In this document: positions 1-12,300 of the stretch, in pieces | Layout: each line of letters starts with the position of its first letter | How positions within the stretch are numbered: position 1 is the stretch's first letter | Origin: Monodelphis domestica | Lineage: Eukaryota; Chordata; Mammalia; Didelphimorphia; Didelphidae | Direction: 5' to 3' | Assembly: GCF_027887165.1 (NCBI RefSeq) | Contig: NC_077232.1 | Coordinates: 55,724,788 to 55,788,787, forward strand | Length of the DNA: 64,000 bases | Program-made: the position numbers and the translations under genes | Notes under the pieces: model-generated | Databases searched by the model: none | What the model was told of the DNA's origin: nothing | The model's input: only the letters and a program-made list of their open reading frames with translations

Positions 1-439
1 AACACTGAACCAATTACTAAGAAATGGGTACTTTTTTGTTCTCACATTAGAAGGCAAACTTTTTGAAGGCAAGGCCTGTTTTTGCTTTTCCTTGTCTCAC
101 TGAGTATGACTGATAACATTAAATATTATTAACTGACAAGTTTATCATTGACTGACAATCGCTGTTATAGCATTTTCCAATTCTTGGGGTGGGGATGGAG
201 TGAAGTAGCCTGCCCCTGGAATGATGGAGTCTTTGGGGAAGTTTGGCTGAACAGCTTTTATGACCCAGAGTTCTAGACATGGGGTGTGACTGCAGCCATT
301 ACTAAAATCACTGGCTCATAGATTTAGAACAAAAGGAGTTTAAAAAGCATTAGAAATTCAACAGGCAGAAGTGGTCTCTCTAGCCATCAAGAACCTTCTC
401 TCTTCTTCAGATCTCACCTTTGATACTGTAATATATAGG

Positions 440-640
440 GAATGCAACAAACCTGGGCATTTAGGAAACCTGCCTCTTCCACTTATTTATCCCTGTGATC
501 TAGGATAAATCCCCTCACTGGTGAGAGTCAGTTTTCTCAGCTACAGAATGGGAATAATCATATGATTCTTACCAACCCCTCAAAGTTGTATAAGGATAAA
601 ATGAGATGTGTATGAAAGCTTTCTGTAGTATGAGAAAAAT
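440..640 (+). mobile_element. MIR-like CORE-SINE
   Basis: Degenerate copy with the typical order: ...CTGTGATCTAGGA..., CAGTTTTCTCAGCTACAGAATGGG and ...AAGGATAAAATGAGATG. Confidence 0.6.
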
Positions 641-1589
641 CAAATACTGATTTAGTATTTTATATTCAATTTTATTTTGTTATTCTCTCCTTCAACTGCC
701 TGAGCCATGTTTATCTCCTAATTAAGTTTAGAAATCCATGTATCCAGAAGCTCAGTTTTCTTCTTAGTTAAATTTCCCCATAAACCCCTTTAATTGAAAG
801 GAAACTTTTCTCTGTACCACCAGCTACCCTTATATGATTAAAAGAAATCTGTTATCCTTAAAGGATGCAGGTAGATTCAGGGGAGTCTGGTCTGTTATCT
901 TTTTCAAGATAGTCTGTGTTTGCTGTGACACAGACTAGCCATGCAGATAGACTCCATCAATAAGCTTTCCACAGCAATAGGATTGAAGGAGACATTGTTG
1001 CTAGCCATGAATTCCAAACTTCCAGGTAACAGAATTGCTCTCCACCATATATGGCACTTCAGACTTTGAAACCAATCATATTGCTTCCCATCTGTGATAC
1101 GTTAATTTCTTTGTTCCGTACTTCACAGGAAAACTATATGAAGGATAATTACCCCTACCTTGTGGTCTCTTGGCTTACTGAGAATCTGAAAAAACAATTT
1201 CATTGGTAATTATTAGTCTTATCAATAAATTGATTGTGCTAAAAACTTTATGCCTCAGTCTACCTTAATTCCAATCACCCACCCAGTAGTGTGTAAGCTC
1301 TTCCAAGGCAGAGATTGTTTCATTTTTGTCTTTTTAGGTGTGAAGGACTAAATTAATATCAGCAAAACAAGGTCTCAAAATAATCCCAAGGGACTCATGA
1401 TGAAAAATGCTATCTAAAGCCAAAGAAGGAACTATTAGAATCTGGCTACAGATCAAAACATGCCATCTTTCACTTTTTTCCTCATGAGTTTTTTATTGTA
1501 TATGCAATATGTGTCTTCTGTTGTGGCATGAGGAATATGGAAATATATATTATATAAAAACATTGTTATAACCAATAACAGACCATTTA

Positions 1590-1700
1590 TAGCCTTGGGG
1601 AAGGGGAGGAGGGAGGGAGAGAGAATCTGAATGGCAAAATGTCAGAAAACAATTGTAAAAAATTGTTTCTACATTGATTAAAAAAAAGAAAGTCAAAAAT
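1590..1700 (+). mobile_element. LINE-1-type 3' UTR fragment
   Basis: G-rich GGGGAAGGGGAGGAGGGAGGG run followed by an A/T-rich end with AAAACAATTGTAAAAAATTG and an oligo-A tail, the usual layout of marsupial L1 3' ends. Confidence 0.45.
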
Positions 1701-1721
1701 TCCTGGCACATAATATTAAAG

Positions 1722-1945
1722 TATTAAAGAATCACAGATTTAGAACTAGAAAGAACTTGAAAAAACTTGAAAAAAACTTGAAAGCTTTTGAATACAACCT
1801 TTTTTTATAAATAAGGAAACTGAGAAATAAGATTAAGCAACTTGCATGGGGTCACATAGGTATTTTGTGGAAGACAGGGAGGTAGGATTTAAATTCAAGT
1901 ATTTCTGACTCTGAGTTCAGTTCCCTTCCTACTGTATCAAAATGT
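1722..1945 (-). mobile_element. MIR-like SINE
   Basis: Reverse copy with AATCACAGATTTAGAACTAG, AGGAAACTGAG, TGCATGGGGTCACATAGG and TTTAAATTCAAGTATTTCTGACTC landmarks. A short AACTTGAAAA repeat is expanded inside it near 1755-1785. Confidence 0.65.
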
Positions 1946-2214
1946 CTCCCCCATGGATGGCCTAAGGGCATAGAAAAGTAGCATGGGAAGTGCTTAACAT
2001 ACTATGCTATCTGGTAACATCTTCTTCCCCATCCCAAACCTTATAGGAAGAGGAGAAGTATCTAGAGGATGAAAAAGCTAGCTTCCCTACATGATGGGGT
2101 CAGTCTGGATCTAGGGAGAGATGTGTCAATATACAGAGATATGTGACAAATTATGTAGAGAATGACACTGTCCTGAAAAAAAAAAGATGAAGGTTTTTCC
2201 ATTATAATTAAAGG

Positions 2215-3345
2215 TTGTCAGATCATAATCACAAAATTAAAGACTTAGAAGGAAAGACAATCAGAACTATCTAGTCCAACCTAATTATCAACAACATTCA
2301 TGAATGGTCATCTAAGTCTCTAAGTGAAGATTCCAGTGATGGAAGAAATTCCTAAGGAATCCCATTGTACTTTAAGAAAGCTCTCATTGTTATGTTTGGG
2401 AGCTTTCCCGTATATGGAGATAGCATCTGCCTGTCTGGACTTCCATCAATTGCTCTTCCTTATCCCATCTAATAATTCTTCTATGTGGTAGGCTTTCACA
2501 GACTGAGCACAGCTATGATGCCTCCCCTCTCCTACCAAATCTCCTTTTCTTCAGACTAAGCATCCCCAGTTCCTTTAATAGATCATTCTATGACATGAAC
2601 TCTCATCCCCCTGCTAGTTTCCTCTCTCTGGATGGATTCCAAATTGACAATATCCTTCCAAAAATCCTTTGCTCAGAACTGAATACAATATTTCCAATGT
2701 AGTTTGACCAGCAGAGAGTTCAGCAGGTCTAACACCTCCCTCTCTCTGGACATCATCCCTTTCATGATCATATCAGTTTTCTGTGACTACTATATATCTC
2801 ATTGTTGCCTCTAATTAGTGGACTGAACTCTGCAGATATTTTTCACATATGACATGTCTAGCAACATTTTAACGATCTTATACTTGTGCAGCTGATGTTT
2901 TTAGCCTAAATATGGAGCTTCACCTTTTTCCTGTATATCATCTAATTCAATTCAGTCCATCATTCTAGCCTATCAAGATCTTTGTGGATCTTATCTTATA
3001 GGTTAGCTATCTTTAATTCTCAGTTTTCCTTAATTCTAAATTTGATCAGCATGCCATCTCTGCTTTTATCAGAGTCATTTATTTAAGTGTTAAATTTCTC
3101 AGCATTTATGACAAGTCGCTGACGAAGTCAACTACATTGTCATTGGTCCATAGTATGTAAATAGTCTTCAGGTTTGGTCATTAAGGTAGTTTTGAATATA
3201 TGTGTTTCCTATCAATAGATCACTTTTTCCTTGTTTTTAACTATAAAGCCAGGATGAAAGGTTCTATCAAATACTTTCTGGAATGCAATCATACTAAGAT
3301 GATGAAATTCTTCGATCTAGCAGTCTCATAATGTTTGAGAAGGGC
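2215..3345 (-). mobile_element. Long CR1/L3 LINE fragment
   Basis: About 1.1 kb of degenerate sequence with the landmark order of the amniote CR1/L3 LINE read backwards: the ATCTAGTCCAACC start, CATCCCCAGTTCCTTTAAT, GATGGATTCCAAATTGACAA, a 'CAGAACTGAATACAAT' motif, TACTTGTGCAGCTGATG, CTATCAAGATCTTTGTGGAT and TTGATCAGCATGCCATCT. No intact reverse-transcriptase frame remains. Confidence 0.75.
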
Positions 3346-4354
3346 CCAAATTTTAAATATTGGATGCAGGGGATTTTTTAATAAGGCAAAGAAAATAGAA
3401 TAGAATGAACATTCTTATTTCCAAGTAAAATTACAATAAATTTTTATAGTAATTGATGTACCTGAGTTCCCCAGAGATCCAGGCATCTCAATTTTCAATG
3501 AAGTAATTAATATTCACTTTGATCCAGACTAGTGATCCAGAAGACCAAACCCATACAGATTCTAGTAGGAAAACTTTTCAGAGGTACTCAGTGTTAAATA
3601 TAATCCATTCCTACACATTCTCAGTAATTCTAGAGATCAGTTGGCTGATATTGAATAACCCAGCTTTTGCCTGAAAATTGAAAAGGTCACCTTCTGTTCC
3701 CAATACTGCCAGACACCATGCCTAGAACAGAAATATACCCTATGCATCCCCAACCTCAACCAGGCACTGAGCCAAAGCTCTGCTCCCTCCAAAATAGCAG
3801 TCTCACTGAGAAATATTTAGCAGGGGCTTTGCTTCCATGTAGCCTTTCTGGTGAGAGGTCAGTCTAGTTCTAGGAGCTCTGATCTTAGTCGGGGGGATCT
3901 TCTTATTGACCAGACAAGAGATAAAGGGCTGACTAACTCTAGTTAGTCTGTAGAAAGGATCCATACAATCTTTTCAATTTTCCCATCAAAATCTCAGTGT
4001 TATTCATTAAAAATAAAAGTAGTCAACTGCTACAATCATGGATCCTGGTATCACCTAATGGCATCTAACCCACTAGGAATAGTTGGTAGGAATGGTAATA
4101 ATATTCATCAAATGGATTTTCCAGGAGGTATGCCCTGGTCCAGATGCAGAGAAGGTAAAACCAGAGAATAGAATTCCAAAAGCCATAGTTATTAAAGGTT
4201 TAAAACAGCAAATTGGACAACTTGGGCAACAGATGACCAGGTCCAAGGATATAAGTCTTTATATCCTTGTTTTAGAAATAATCTTGCTAAAGTTTCATCA
4301 TTATTTTTAGTAATATAATATCTCAGTATTTCCTAAATATTTAATAATAAGAAT

Positions 4355-4560
4355 ACATTTATTTGGCACTTTACATGTATTATATCATCTGAGCTTCTCT
4401 TAACAAACTTAAGCGGCAGGTACTATTATTATTTCTATCTCATAGAGAAGGAAACTCAGACTCACAGAAGGTAAATGATTTTCCAGGGTCAAATAAATGT
4501 GAAGCTGATTTTTCTGCCCTCACTACTCTGTCCTTTCAAAGTCTTTCAGAGTTCACTCAG
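4355..4560 (-). mobile_element. MIR-like SINE
   Basis: Reverse copy with GGCAGGTACTATTATTATTT, GAAGGAAACTCAGACTCACAG and a decayed GGTCACACAGC equivalent. Further MIR-like sequence (GATATTTGAACCCAAGGTCT) follows the LTR-like unit at about 4833-4910. Confidence 0.55.
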
Positions 4561-4565
4561 AATAT

Positions 4566-4827
4566 GTGATAGGTCACTCTTCCCCACACCTCACTTTTTA
4601 GTCTAGGCTTTCCCCCTGTTCCCTTTTCCAAGAAAATATGTTTACTCCACCCCTTGTACTTGCCCCTATATCCATATCATCTGCAGCTGAAATATTACCA
4701 TTACCCTGCATGCCTTTGTGGTTTTTCCTTTATAAACCCTGTGTGGGGTTCCAGTTCACAAGTCTCTTGTTCTGTACAAATAAAATGCTTATTCAATTTT
4801 TCCTGACTCATTTTCTCTATTTTGACA
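4566..4827 (+). mobile_element. Possible solo LTR (first)
   Basis: LTR-like unit starting TGTGATAGG and ending TTTTGACA. It has a TATA-type TTTATAAACC near 4731 and an AATAAA near 4781, about 50 bp apart. It interrupts MIR-like sequence on both sides. No target duplication could be fixed, so the boundaries are uncertain. Confidence 0.4.
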
Positions 4828-5099
4828 AAGTAATTAGATGGTAGAGATGATATTTGAACCCAAGGTCTCTCCTCATTCCAACTCCTGTGTTCTTTTATCT
4901 AGTATTGTCTTGAAGAATACAGTGAAACACAAAATGGAGAGCCTCATTAGCCCTCAACAAGAATCCCCAGATTGCCATAAAAATGCCAAACTGGTAATTC
5001 ACCTCAGGAAAACTGGAACATGCAACCCTAGCAAGACCATTGCAAAGAGTCCAGCGATTCCTTATTCCTAAAACTTGTACTGATTAAGTTAATGCATAA

Positions 5100-5275
5100 T
5101 ATGCTATTGAAAGTCAGAGGATCTACATTTTCATTTCATTTCTGCTACTTTTTACATGTCTTTGGGCAAATATCTTCCCCTCTCTGGGATTCAGTTTTTT
5201 GTTTTGGGTTTTTTTTTAATCCTTAAAATGAAAGGATTATATTCTTCCCAGTTCTAAATCCATGAGCATATGATT
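5100..5275 (+). mobile_element. MIR-like SINE
   Basis: Forward copy with GAAAGTCAGAGGATCTACATT, ...TTTGGGCAAATATCTTCCCCTCTCTGG... and AATGAAAGGATTATATTCTT landmarks. Confidence 0.55.
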
Positions 5276-5329
5276 TTATGTTAACTAGCATTAATGAAGA
5301 CAAATATCTCTCATCTGCACTGCTGCAGT

Positions 5330-5700
5330 GACCTCATAATTAGTACTCTCCCTTCTCCGGTCATCCTCCCCATGCCTGCCAAATCAATAGCCTTAAACAA
5401 TGCTAACCATGGCACTCCCCTCCACTGATAGTTTCAGTGGCTCCCTCTTGCCTCTAGAATAAAATGCAGTCACTTCTTTGGCATTTCACAATGATCTTAT
5501 CAATTTGTTTTCAGGCTCCCTTTCTAAGTTCATTGAAAGGCTGTTCCCCCTTCAACCCCATAGACTCCTCATTTCAGCCAAATTAGACCACTTTCAGTTC
5601 TAATCTATAAACATGCTGTATGCCCTATATAAGTTCTTTGGGGACAAGGGGTTCCATTGTAATATTTCTATCTTTAGGACCTGGCAGAGTATCTGCCCAC
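5330..5700 (+). mobile_element. L2 LINE 3' fragment
   Basis: Sequence of the L2 3' type: CTCCCCTCCACTGATAG..., 'TTCAGTGGCTCCCTCTTGCC', an AATAAAATGCAGTCACTTCTTT stretch, and a GGACCTGGCAGAGTATCTG end. Confidence 0.5.
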
Positions 5701-5704
5701 AAAA

Positions 5705-5905
5705 TAGTATAAGCAGCTAGGTGGCTCAATGGATAGAGTGCCAGGCATGAAAACAGGAGGTCCTGGGTTCAAATTTGATATCAAGCACTTTCTATCTGTG
5801 TGATCCTGGGCAAGCCACTAAATCTAATTGCCTAGCTCTTATTGCTCTTCTGCTTGGTACTAATACTTAATGTTGATTCTAAGGCAGAAGATAAGGACTT
5901 TAAAA
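5705..5905 (+). mobile_element. Marsupial MAR1/MON1-type SINE
   Basis: tRNA-derived head GCAGCTAGGTGGCTCAATGG, core with CTGTGTGATCCTGGGCAAGC, and tail GATTCTAAGGCAGAAGATAAGG. Clear full-length copy. Confidence 0.9.
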
Positions 5906-6204
5906 ATGTTTGCAGATTTATTGATATCCTGGACCAATTTCTGAGTGATATTCGGGAGAGACAACATAGGAGCAACATCCACAAACCTCATGGGAAATAG
6001 AAAGAGGTAATAATGAGCCTCAGTGATTGGAGGTTCTGATTTTCTAGGAATGATGAAAGTTCCCCATTTTATAAGCACTTCTTGCTCATTCCCCAAAGTT
6101 TTTAGCCAGAGTAATTTGGATTAATAAAGTAAAACTCAGGATTCTTTGTTATTCTCAGCCCTCAAAAATTATAGCAGAGGAGGTGGTCCAAAGTAATGTA
6201 GCAC

Positions 6205-6632
6205 AGTTATTGAAAGTTAAGTTGACCCAATAATCCATTGTTCCCAGCCCCTGCTGGTTAATCATTGTTGGGGTGGGGAGAGGACTCATCACTCAGTCTG
6301 CAGTTTAGAATTCCCTGATATTTGTGTTCTGTACTCAAGTCACCCACACACACAGTTGTCATGTAGGCAAGTCAGATGCTCAACCAGGTAGAAATTTTCA
6401 CTTATAGCCCACCTGGCCCAACTTCTTTTGCTGATGTGAACCTATCTTTATCTCCTTATGAAAGTTGTATTATAAAAAGCTGGCTCACCTTGAAACCTTG
6501 CTGATCCTCAGAGATCAGCCCATCAATATATTGCTACCTTGATGTCCTTTTAATAAACTCCTTTTAATTTTCTTTGCCCTAATTTCATTAATCAGAGTAA
6601 GGGTCCAAAAGGAAAGAATTTTTCTTTCAACA
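6205..6632 (+). mobile_element. Probable solo LTR of an endogenous retrovirus
   Basis: The ends are short inverted repeats, TTGAAAG at the left and CTTTCAA at the right, compatible with TG...CA termini. A TATA box (ATTATAAAAAGC) lies near 6473 and an AATAAA near 6550, in U3-R order. The hexamer CACAGT occurs just outside both ends, offset by a few bases, a possible eroded target duplication. No gag, pol or env sequence was recognised next to it. It differs in sequence from the unit at 4.6 kb. Confidence 0.5.
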
Positions 6633-8044
6633 CAGTCTGTATGAATACTGATTGAGTCACAATTTTTGGTTCATGCAACCTCCCTGCATACCTCTGGAGA
6701 TTTATAAATTCACTGTTTCAAGACTTACACAATCGTTAGATCTGTGCAAAAGTAGAGAAGTTAGCTTTTTGAAAAAGAGAATGAGTTCCCTAGGGGCATA
6801 AAAAAGTGGTGGAGAATCCTTGTGGACGTATACAGGGTTGTGGCCAACCTGCAATCAAGTGACCTCTATGTCCACCAAAGCCTTAAAAAGCCCTTCGTTG
6901 GTTTTGCAAACTGTAGTGATAATTTTATCCCCAGATTCTCTATCCTGGTAGTTTTTCTCAGATATCTGTTGGAAGCTTTATAGTAGATGGCAGAGGATTA
7001 ATAATCTGAATGAAAATAATGGAATGACTGACCAATGAAGACCCCTTCCTTAGAGCATGCACAGTATATTCTTACTGGTATTAATCAATATGTAGCTATG
7101 GTGAATCTGTTTTCAAAATATGCGATGGAGAAGCCCTTTCTTTCTCTCTCCACTTCCAAGTAGATATTCTATATGACCGGTCGATTTACTAAAGGTGACC
7201 AAATGCCTTTTAGTTTACAACTAAGGCAGAATTGGATAGGCATACAAAAAGTTTACTCAGATCTCCTCTTTTCTGGTGGAGAATTCCAAATAACTAAAAG
7301 ACTCCAAGTTTAGTAAGAATTCAGGAAGAGAAGAGCTACTGAAGGCAAATGTAGCAGCAGCCTACCAACAGCTTACCTTATATACCCACCCAGATGCCAT
7401 GTGAATATGAACTTTGTATCTTCTGTCTCTACTGTATTTATTCCTTTCCTGACTTTAGGAGAATGAGTACTAGAGACAAAATGGACCACATTACAAATGA
7501 CTTTGTGAACTTCAAAAGGTCAGAAGAATCATCAAAGTTCTCCTCAGCCACCACAGTTAGTAGCAGCAGTAGCCACATCACGGGACAAGTCAATCCACCC
7601 CAGAAATGGCAGCCAAATCACCATGTCCTGTAAGCAAAGGAATGTCCTGTCCAAAGGCTATGGCACAACCAAAAGTAAATTTGGTAGAGGAAATATTTTA
7701 TAGAAAACTCTATATTTTAGCCAACTATCCCAAGGAATTTAGATGACAGAGAAAAATATACACCTAGTGTATTCACATTTTGAACCTGGATCCCTTACTA
7801 TTCCTGCTCAGATGTTAATTGGTTTGCTGATATTGAGAAGATGTTAACCAGTTGACTGATTCACAGGAAACACACTAGATGGGGGCTCATGAGCAAGATA
7901 CTACTAGAAAACAATAATTTAAAAAAGAAAGACCTTTAGGTTACCTCTAGAATTCTAAGGGGAGAGGCTGAAATTGTGCTTCAGGGAACTGACCTGCTAG
8001 GCCAAGTGTGGGTTGAGAATGTGAACCACAGTACTCCAAATAGT

Positions 8045-8125
8045 AATAATAATTAATTATAATAATAGCTCACATTTATATAGCATTTTAAGGTTTACAA
8101 AGAACTTTGCCTATATTATTTCTTG
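8045..8125 (-). mobile_element. MIR-like SINE fragment
   Basis: ATAGCTCACATTTATATAGC and AAGGTTTACAAAGAACTTTG are the 3' part of a MIR-like SINE read backwards. Confidence 0.55.
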
Positions 8126-9006
8126 CAGTTCTTCTGAACCCCTCTCTTAATATATCCAGATCCTCAAACACCCCATAACTGAGATTGATGAACTCAACAT
8201 TCTTGAAGAGCCCATCTTCTTGTAGAAGAAAGTTATGCCATCACCCATCCTTGAAGCATGAAGGTACTTCTCACAAACAACAACCAATACAAAAAAGATA
8301 TAGTTTAGGAAAATTAGTCTAATAGTCAGTCATATTCCAACCTAATCCAAAACAAAAAGTATTAAGAATCTACTAAATATGACACTGTGTTATATTCTAG
8401 AAATATAAGGACAAAATGGAAAACATCAATACAGTTAAGGAGCTTGCACTATGCACAAGTATAGCATTTTGGTTTTACCAGACCTCAAATTTGTTTTTGT
8501 GAAGGAAACTCCCAGTGAGGAAATTTCTTCCACCAAAGCAGATTAGCACTGGACATCCAATTTATAGCCTTCAAAAATTGTCTAACAGGTAAGCAACTTT
8601 CTCAGGGTCAGACAAAATATATGTACCAAAGGCATTTCTTGAACTTAGATCTTGCTGATCCCAAAGATTGCACTTTCTGCTTTGCCATGCTACATTTACA
8701 AGTAGAAAGATAAAGATAAGGACTAGACTTGTGATTTAATTGGCAGAGAGGAAAGATTCTTAACCTTGGATCCACAGACCAAGGGTGAATTAAAAGTAGG
8801 AAAAATAATACCTGTTATTTGCACTAATTCTAGCTGAAATTTAGCATTTCATTTTATTTTGAAGGTTTAAAAAATTACTGTTTCAAGATTTAATGAACAA
8901 TAGTCTCCATGATGTATACTGAATGGATCTGAAACATTTTCTAGTACCTACACAAGCTCTCTGTCTAGGTTAAAAAAATTATTTAGTGAAGGAATCCTTA
9001 GAGTTT

Positions 9007-9187
9007 TTTGTTTGTTTGTTTTTTATTTAAACCCTTACCTTCTGTCTTGGAATCAATACTGTGTATTGGTTCCAAGGCAGAAGAGTGGTAAGGGCTAGGC
9101 AATGGGGGTCAAGTGACTTACCCAGGGTCACACAGCTGGGAAGTGTCTGACCTGGCTCTCAATCCACTGAGCCACCCAGCTCCCCCC
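9007..9187 (-). mobile_element. Marsupial SINE with perfect 17-bp target duplication
   Basis: Reverse MAR1/MON1-type copy with ACCCTTACCTTCTGTCTTGG at its tail side and GAGCCACCCAGCTCCCCCC at its head side. It is flanked by identical 17-mers AGGAATCCTTAGAGTTT at 8990-9006 and 9188-9204, the mark of LINE-driven insertion. Confidence 0.93.
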
Positions 9188-9302
9188 AGGAATCCTTAGA
9201 GTTTAACAAAATGCCAGAGGTATCTATGATACAAAAACACTTTAAGACCCCTGATATGGGATTCCTGAATGATTCCCTTTACCTAAGTAGCACCTTCTCT
9301 CT

Positions 9303-9382
9303 AATATATATATGTATGCATATATATATATATATGTTTTATAATATATATTATATATTCTTTTAATATATAATATATATTT
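9303..9382. repeat. AT-rich simple repeat
   Basis: Runs of TA/ATATAT with interruptions, directly beside the tail of the following SINE. Confidence 0.85.
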
Positions 9383-9383
9383 T

Positions 9384-9565
9384 AACCCTTACCTTCTGCC
9401 TTAGAATCAATACTAAGTATTGGTACCAAGGAAAAAGAACAGTAAATTCTAGGCAATTGGAGTTGAAGTGAGTATCACACTGATAGGAAGTGCCTGAGAT
9501 TGGATTTAAACCCAAGACCTTCTGTCTCCATGCCTGGCACTCTATCCACTGAGACATCTAATGAC
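9384..9565 (-). mobile_element. Marsupial MAR1/MON1-type SINE
   Basis: Reverse copy from ACCCTTACCTTCTGCCTTAG to CCACTGAGACATCTAATGACC. Part of the middle is lost. Confidence 0.85.
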
Positions 9566-9569
9566 CTTT

Positions 9570-10000
9570 CAATGAATATGCTTAGAGAACCAACTGAGAC
9601 GAACAAAAGTGAAGCTAATTTGCCCATGGTTACACAGATTAATATGTGTCAAACATGGGATTTGAACCCAAATTTTCCTGATCCTGAGGCTGGCTCTCAA
9701 TGTGTTCCAACATATTTTCTTGTCGGTTGTATAAGCATAAAGTAATTGGGTGAGGGAGAAAATTTTACCTAGAAAAATGAGGCTTCCTATAGGAGTTGAC
9801 ACATAAGATGAGGCTTTAAAGAAACCAGAGATTCTAAAAGGCAGAGAGGAAAAGAGAGTGCATTCTAGGCACAGACAAGAAGCTTTCAATGCAGAAGCCC
9901 ATGGGGAGGAGGAGACAGAAGCCCAGGTTTGGTGAAAAGCAAGTAAGCATTCAAAGCCCTTCGGCACCCTCTCAAGGTAGGGTGGTAAATGTTCCATCAC
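9570..10000 (-). mobile_element. MIR-like SINE plus L2/L3-like fragment
   Basis: 9580-9725 is a reverse MIR-like core (TGCCCATGGTTACACAGATT, GGGATTTGAACCCAAATTTT). 9745-9990 resembles the region near L2/L3-type 3' ends that occurs again at 20.7 kb and 48.7 kb, with GATTCTAAAAGGCAGAGAGG and GTGCATTCTAGGCACAGACA. Confidence 0.45.
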
Positions 10001-10274
10001 CACCCACAGGGACCTTTATGGCATACAGCACTTTCAGACGGGTGCAGCCTCTGGATCAATGCCATAGCTGCTGAGCATTATTTTTCAGTTGATTTAACTT
10101 GACTGTTACCTATGCTTTCAGACATCATAATCCACAGGCAAATTTCTTGTCGAGAAACTGAATTTGGACACCTGATGAATACTTATCCTTGGCAGGCTTC
10201 TCTTTAAATTATAAACTTTTGCAGCCTCTAAACTTCAACTAAAGGTCTGTAGAGTTTATTAGTTTATGGAGATA

Positions 10275-10460
10275 GTATGAGAGAGGACAAAGTAATACAG
10301 ACTTTGGAGTCAGAAGACTACGATTCCAATCCAGCCTCAGTCACTAAACCACTTGACTATGGACAAGTCCCTTACTCTCTCTAAGCTTCCGGTTCCTAAT
10401 CTGTAAAAGGTATGGTTAGACTGGAAGGTCTCTGAGGTCCCTCTCCACTCTTTATCTAGG
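10275..10460 (+). mobile_element. MIR-like SINE
   Basis: Forward copy: GACTTTGGAGTCAGAAGACT, ACTATGGACAAGTCCCTTAC, ATCTGTAAAAGGTATGG, AGGTCTCTGAGGTCCCTCTC. Confidence 0.75.
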
Positions 10461-10904
10461 GTCCTAAGTTTACCTCCCAGCAAACATCTTCACATGCCTA
10501 CTGCCAGATCCAGCTACCTACCCTCCAATTGGGCACAATGCCTGCACCAAGTGGAGATTCCAGTTCTCGATGAGTTTTCTGTGCCTCTGCTCAACTGGAC
10601 ATCCCTCCTAAAAAAGATCTGATGATCTGTGTTTCATTGCAGTCATGAGAATTCAGCATTAGAAAACTGGAGGATTATTCAAGATTTTGCACACAGCCAC
10701 CCAACAGTTTTGTGGGCTGTGACTATAAGAAGTCAGCTGCTAAAATGACCAGATATGTGAAGATTGAATTTAGCCAGAGTCTAGGCTTGTTGCAATCCTT
10801 GCCCATTGCCTCTTCATCCCATCATGGTGCTAATATCAATATCAACATGGATTTATTCCTGCACCAGGGTTTTGATACCATGTTGGGAGTTTATATGTCA
10901 TAAA

Positions 10905-11095
10905 ATCATATATTTAAACCTGGAAGAGACCTCAGAAGTCAGCCAGAACAACGTAAGGTGATGACACTGAGCTTAGAAGAAGTTACATGACTTGTATAAG
11001 GTCATACTGTTGGTGTCAAGAAAAAGAATTAAACCCAAGTCCTATAACTTTAGAGTCAGTGTTCTTTCCACTTGACCACACTGGCTCCCTAGGAG
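10905..11095 (-). mobile_element. MIR-like SINE
   Basis: Reverse copy: AAACCTGGAAGAGACCTCAG, GAGCTTAGAAGAAGTTACA, ATAAGGTCATACTGTTGG and AGTGTTCTTTCCACTTGACC. Confidence 0.65.
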
Positions 11096-11454
11096 GACAT
11101 CCTAGTCAACTGGCTCACTTCCTCTCCCATGCCAGACTTCTCAACACTCCCAAGGCTGCCCATTCAGAAAATGCTAGTTGAGTTGAAGTGATGTGGTTAA
11201 GTCAAGAAGAATGATAAAACTGGACAGTCCAAGGCAAGAGCAGGAATTATAGCCACCCTGAAAGTCCAAAGATTTGGGGAGACAGTTTGAATCAGAAATA
11301 CAGTTTCTCAATGCCCCCCAGATCTTGACTCATGAGTATATATATGCATAGCCTGAATCTTGACTCCTGTAATCAGTTTTCTGCTCTATTTCCACATATT
11401 GGGTTCCAATATTTCAAAGAGATTGGGCACCCAGCTATTCCTTGAACAAAATTC

Positions 11455-11810
11455 CATCCCTTGGTTCTGAGCACTCTCTCTGACTGTCTCCTATGCTGGG
11501 AATGCTCTCCTTCTACTCCAACTACTAGCCTCCCTGACTTTCTTTTAAGTCCTGATTAAAATCTCATCTTTTACAGGAAGGTTTCCTCAACTCTTACTTT
11601 CAGTGCCTTCCTTTTGTAAATTATTCCCTATTCATCTAAGATATGTTTGTTTTGTATTTATTTGTTTGCATATTGTCTTCTCCATTAGATTATAAACTCA
11701 TGGAGGTTAGGAATAGTATTTTGCCTTTTTTTTTAATCCCCAGGTTTTAGCACAGTGCCTGGCACATAGTAGGCACTTAATAAATGTTGGTTGATTAACT
11801 AGTTGATTGG
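11455..11810 (+). mobile_element. L2-type LINE 3' end
   Basis: L2 landmarks in order: GCTGGGAATGCTCTCCTTCT, AAGTCCTGATTAAAATCTCA, AGGAAGGTTTCCTCAACTC and the terminal GTGCCTGGCACATAGTAGGC followed by ACTTAATAAATG. Confidence 0.75.
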
Positions 11811-12298
11811 AACAGACTTAACCTAGCTTTCTGAATAATGCTTATTTATATACCAATTTGAGCCCTGCTCCTTTATATTCAGAGGGAGATACTCTTGCCC
11901 AGGCCTCTTCATTAGTGATCCATGATGCCTCCTTTACATGGGGCATAATATTCCATTTCTGGATCCCCTTACAAGTGTACTTCTTTGTTATATAATGAAA
12001 ATATAAGTCCCTTTCCATCTATTTTCTTCCTTTGGACTGTGTACCTTTTCATAATTATATTCAAGTAATAAGTCGCATCCTTCCCACCAAGTCTCAATGT
12101 TATTTAGGAGTACAAATGTTATCCCTTTATTTTAAGTCACCTCATTTATCTTATTATTCAACTTCTCCACATGTGTGTAGGCATCTGAGGCTATAGTTTT
12201 CATTATTGTTCATATTTTTGAATTCTGTCTCTCATAAAGTCTTCTCCATCAATATTCTTCTTCCTATGTCATACCTGATATGTTCCAGGATATCTGGC

Positions 12299-12300
12299 TC

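Noticed and set aside
5705..5780. tRNA gene
   Set aside because: The tRNA-like head belongs to a SINE. No acceptor stem or cloverleaf can be closed, and many diverged copies exist in the window.
7394..7633. 79-codon open frame with a Ser-rich stretch
   Set aside because: No splice context, homology or promoter recognised. It is of a length expected by chance.
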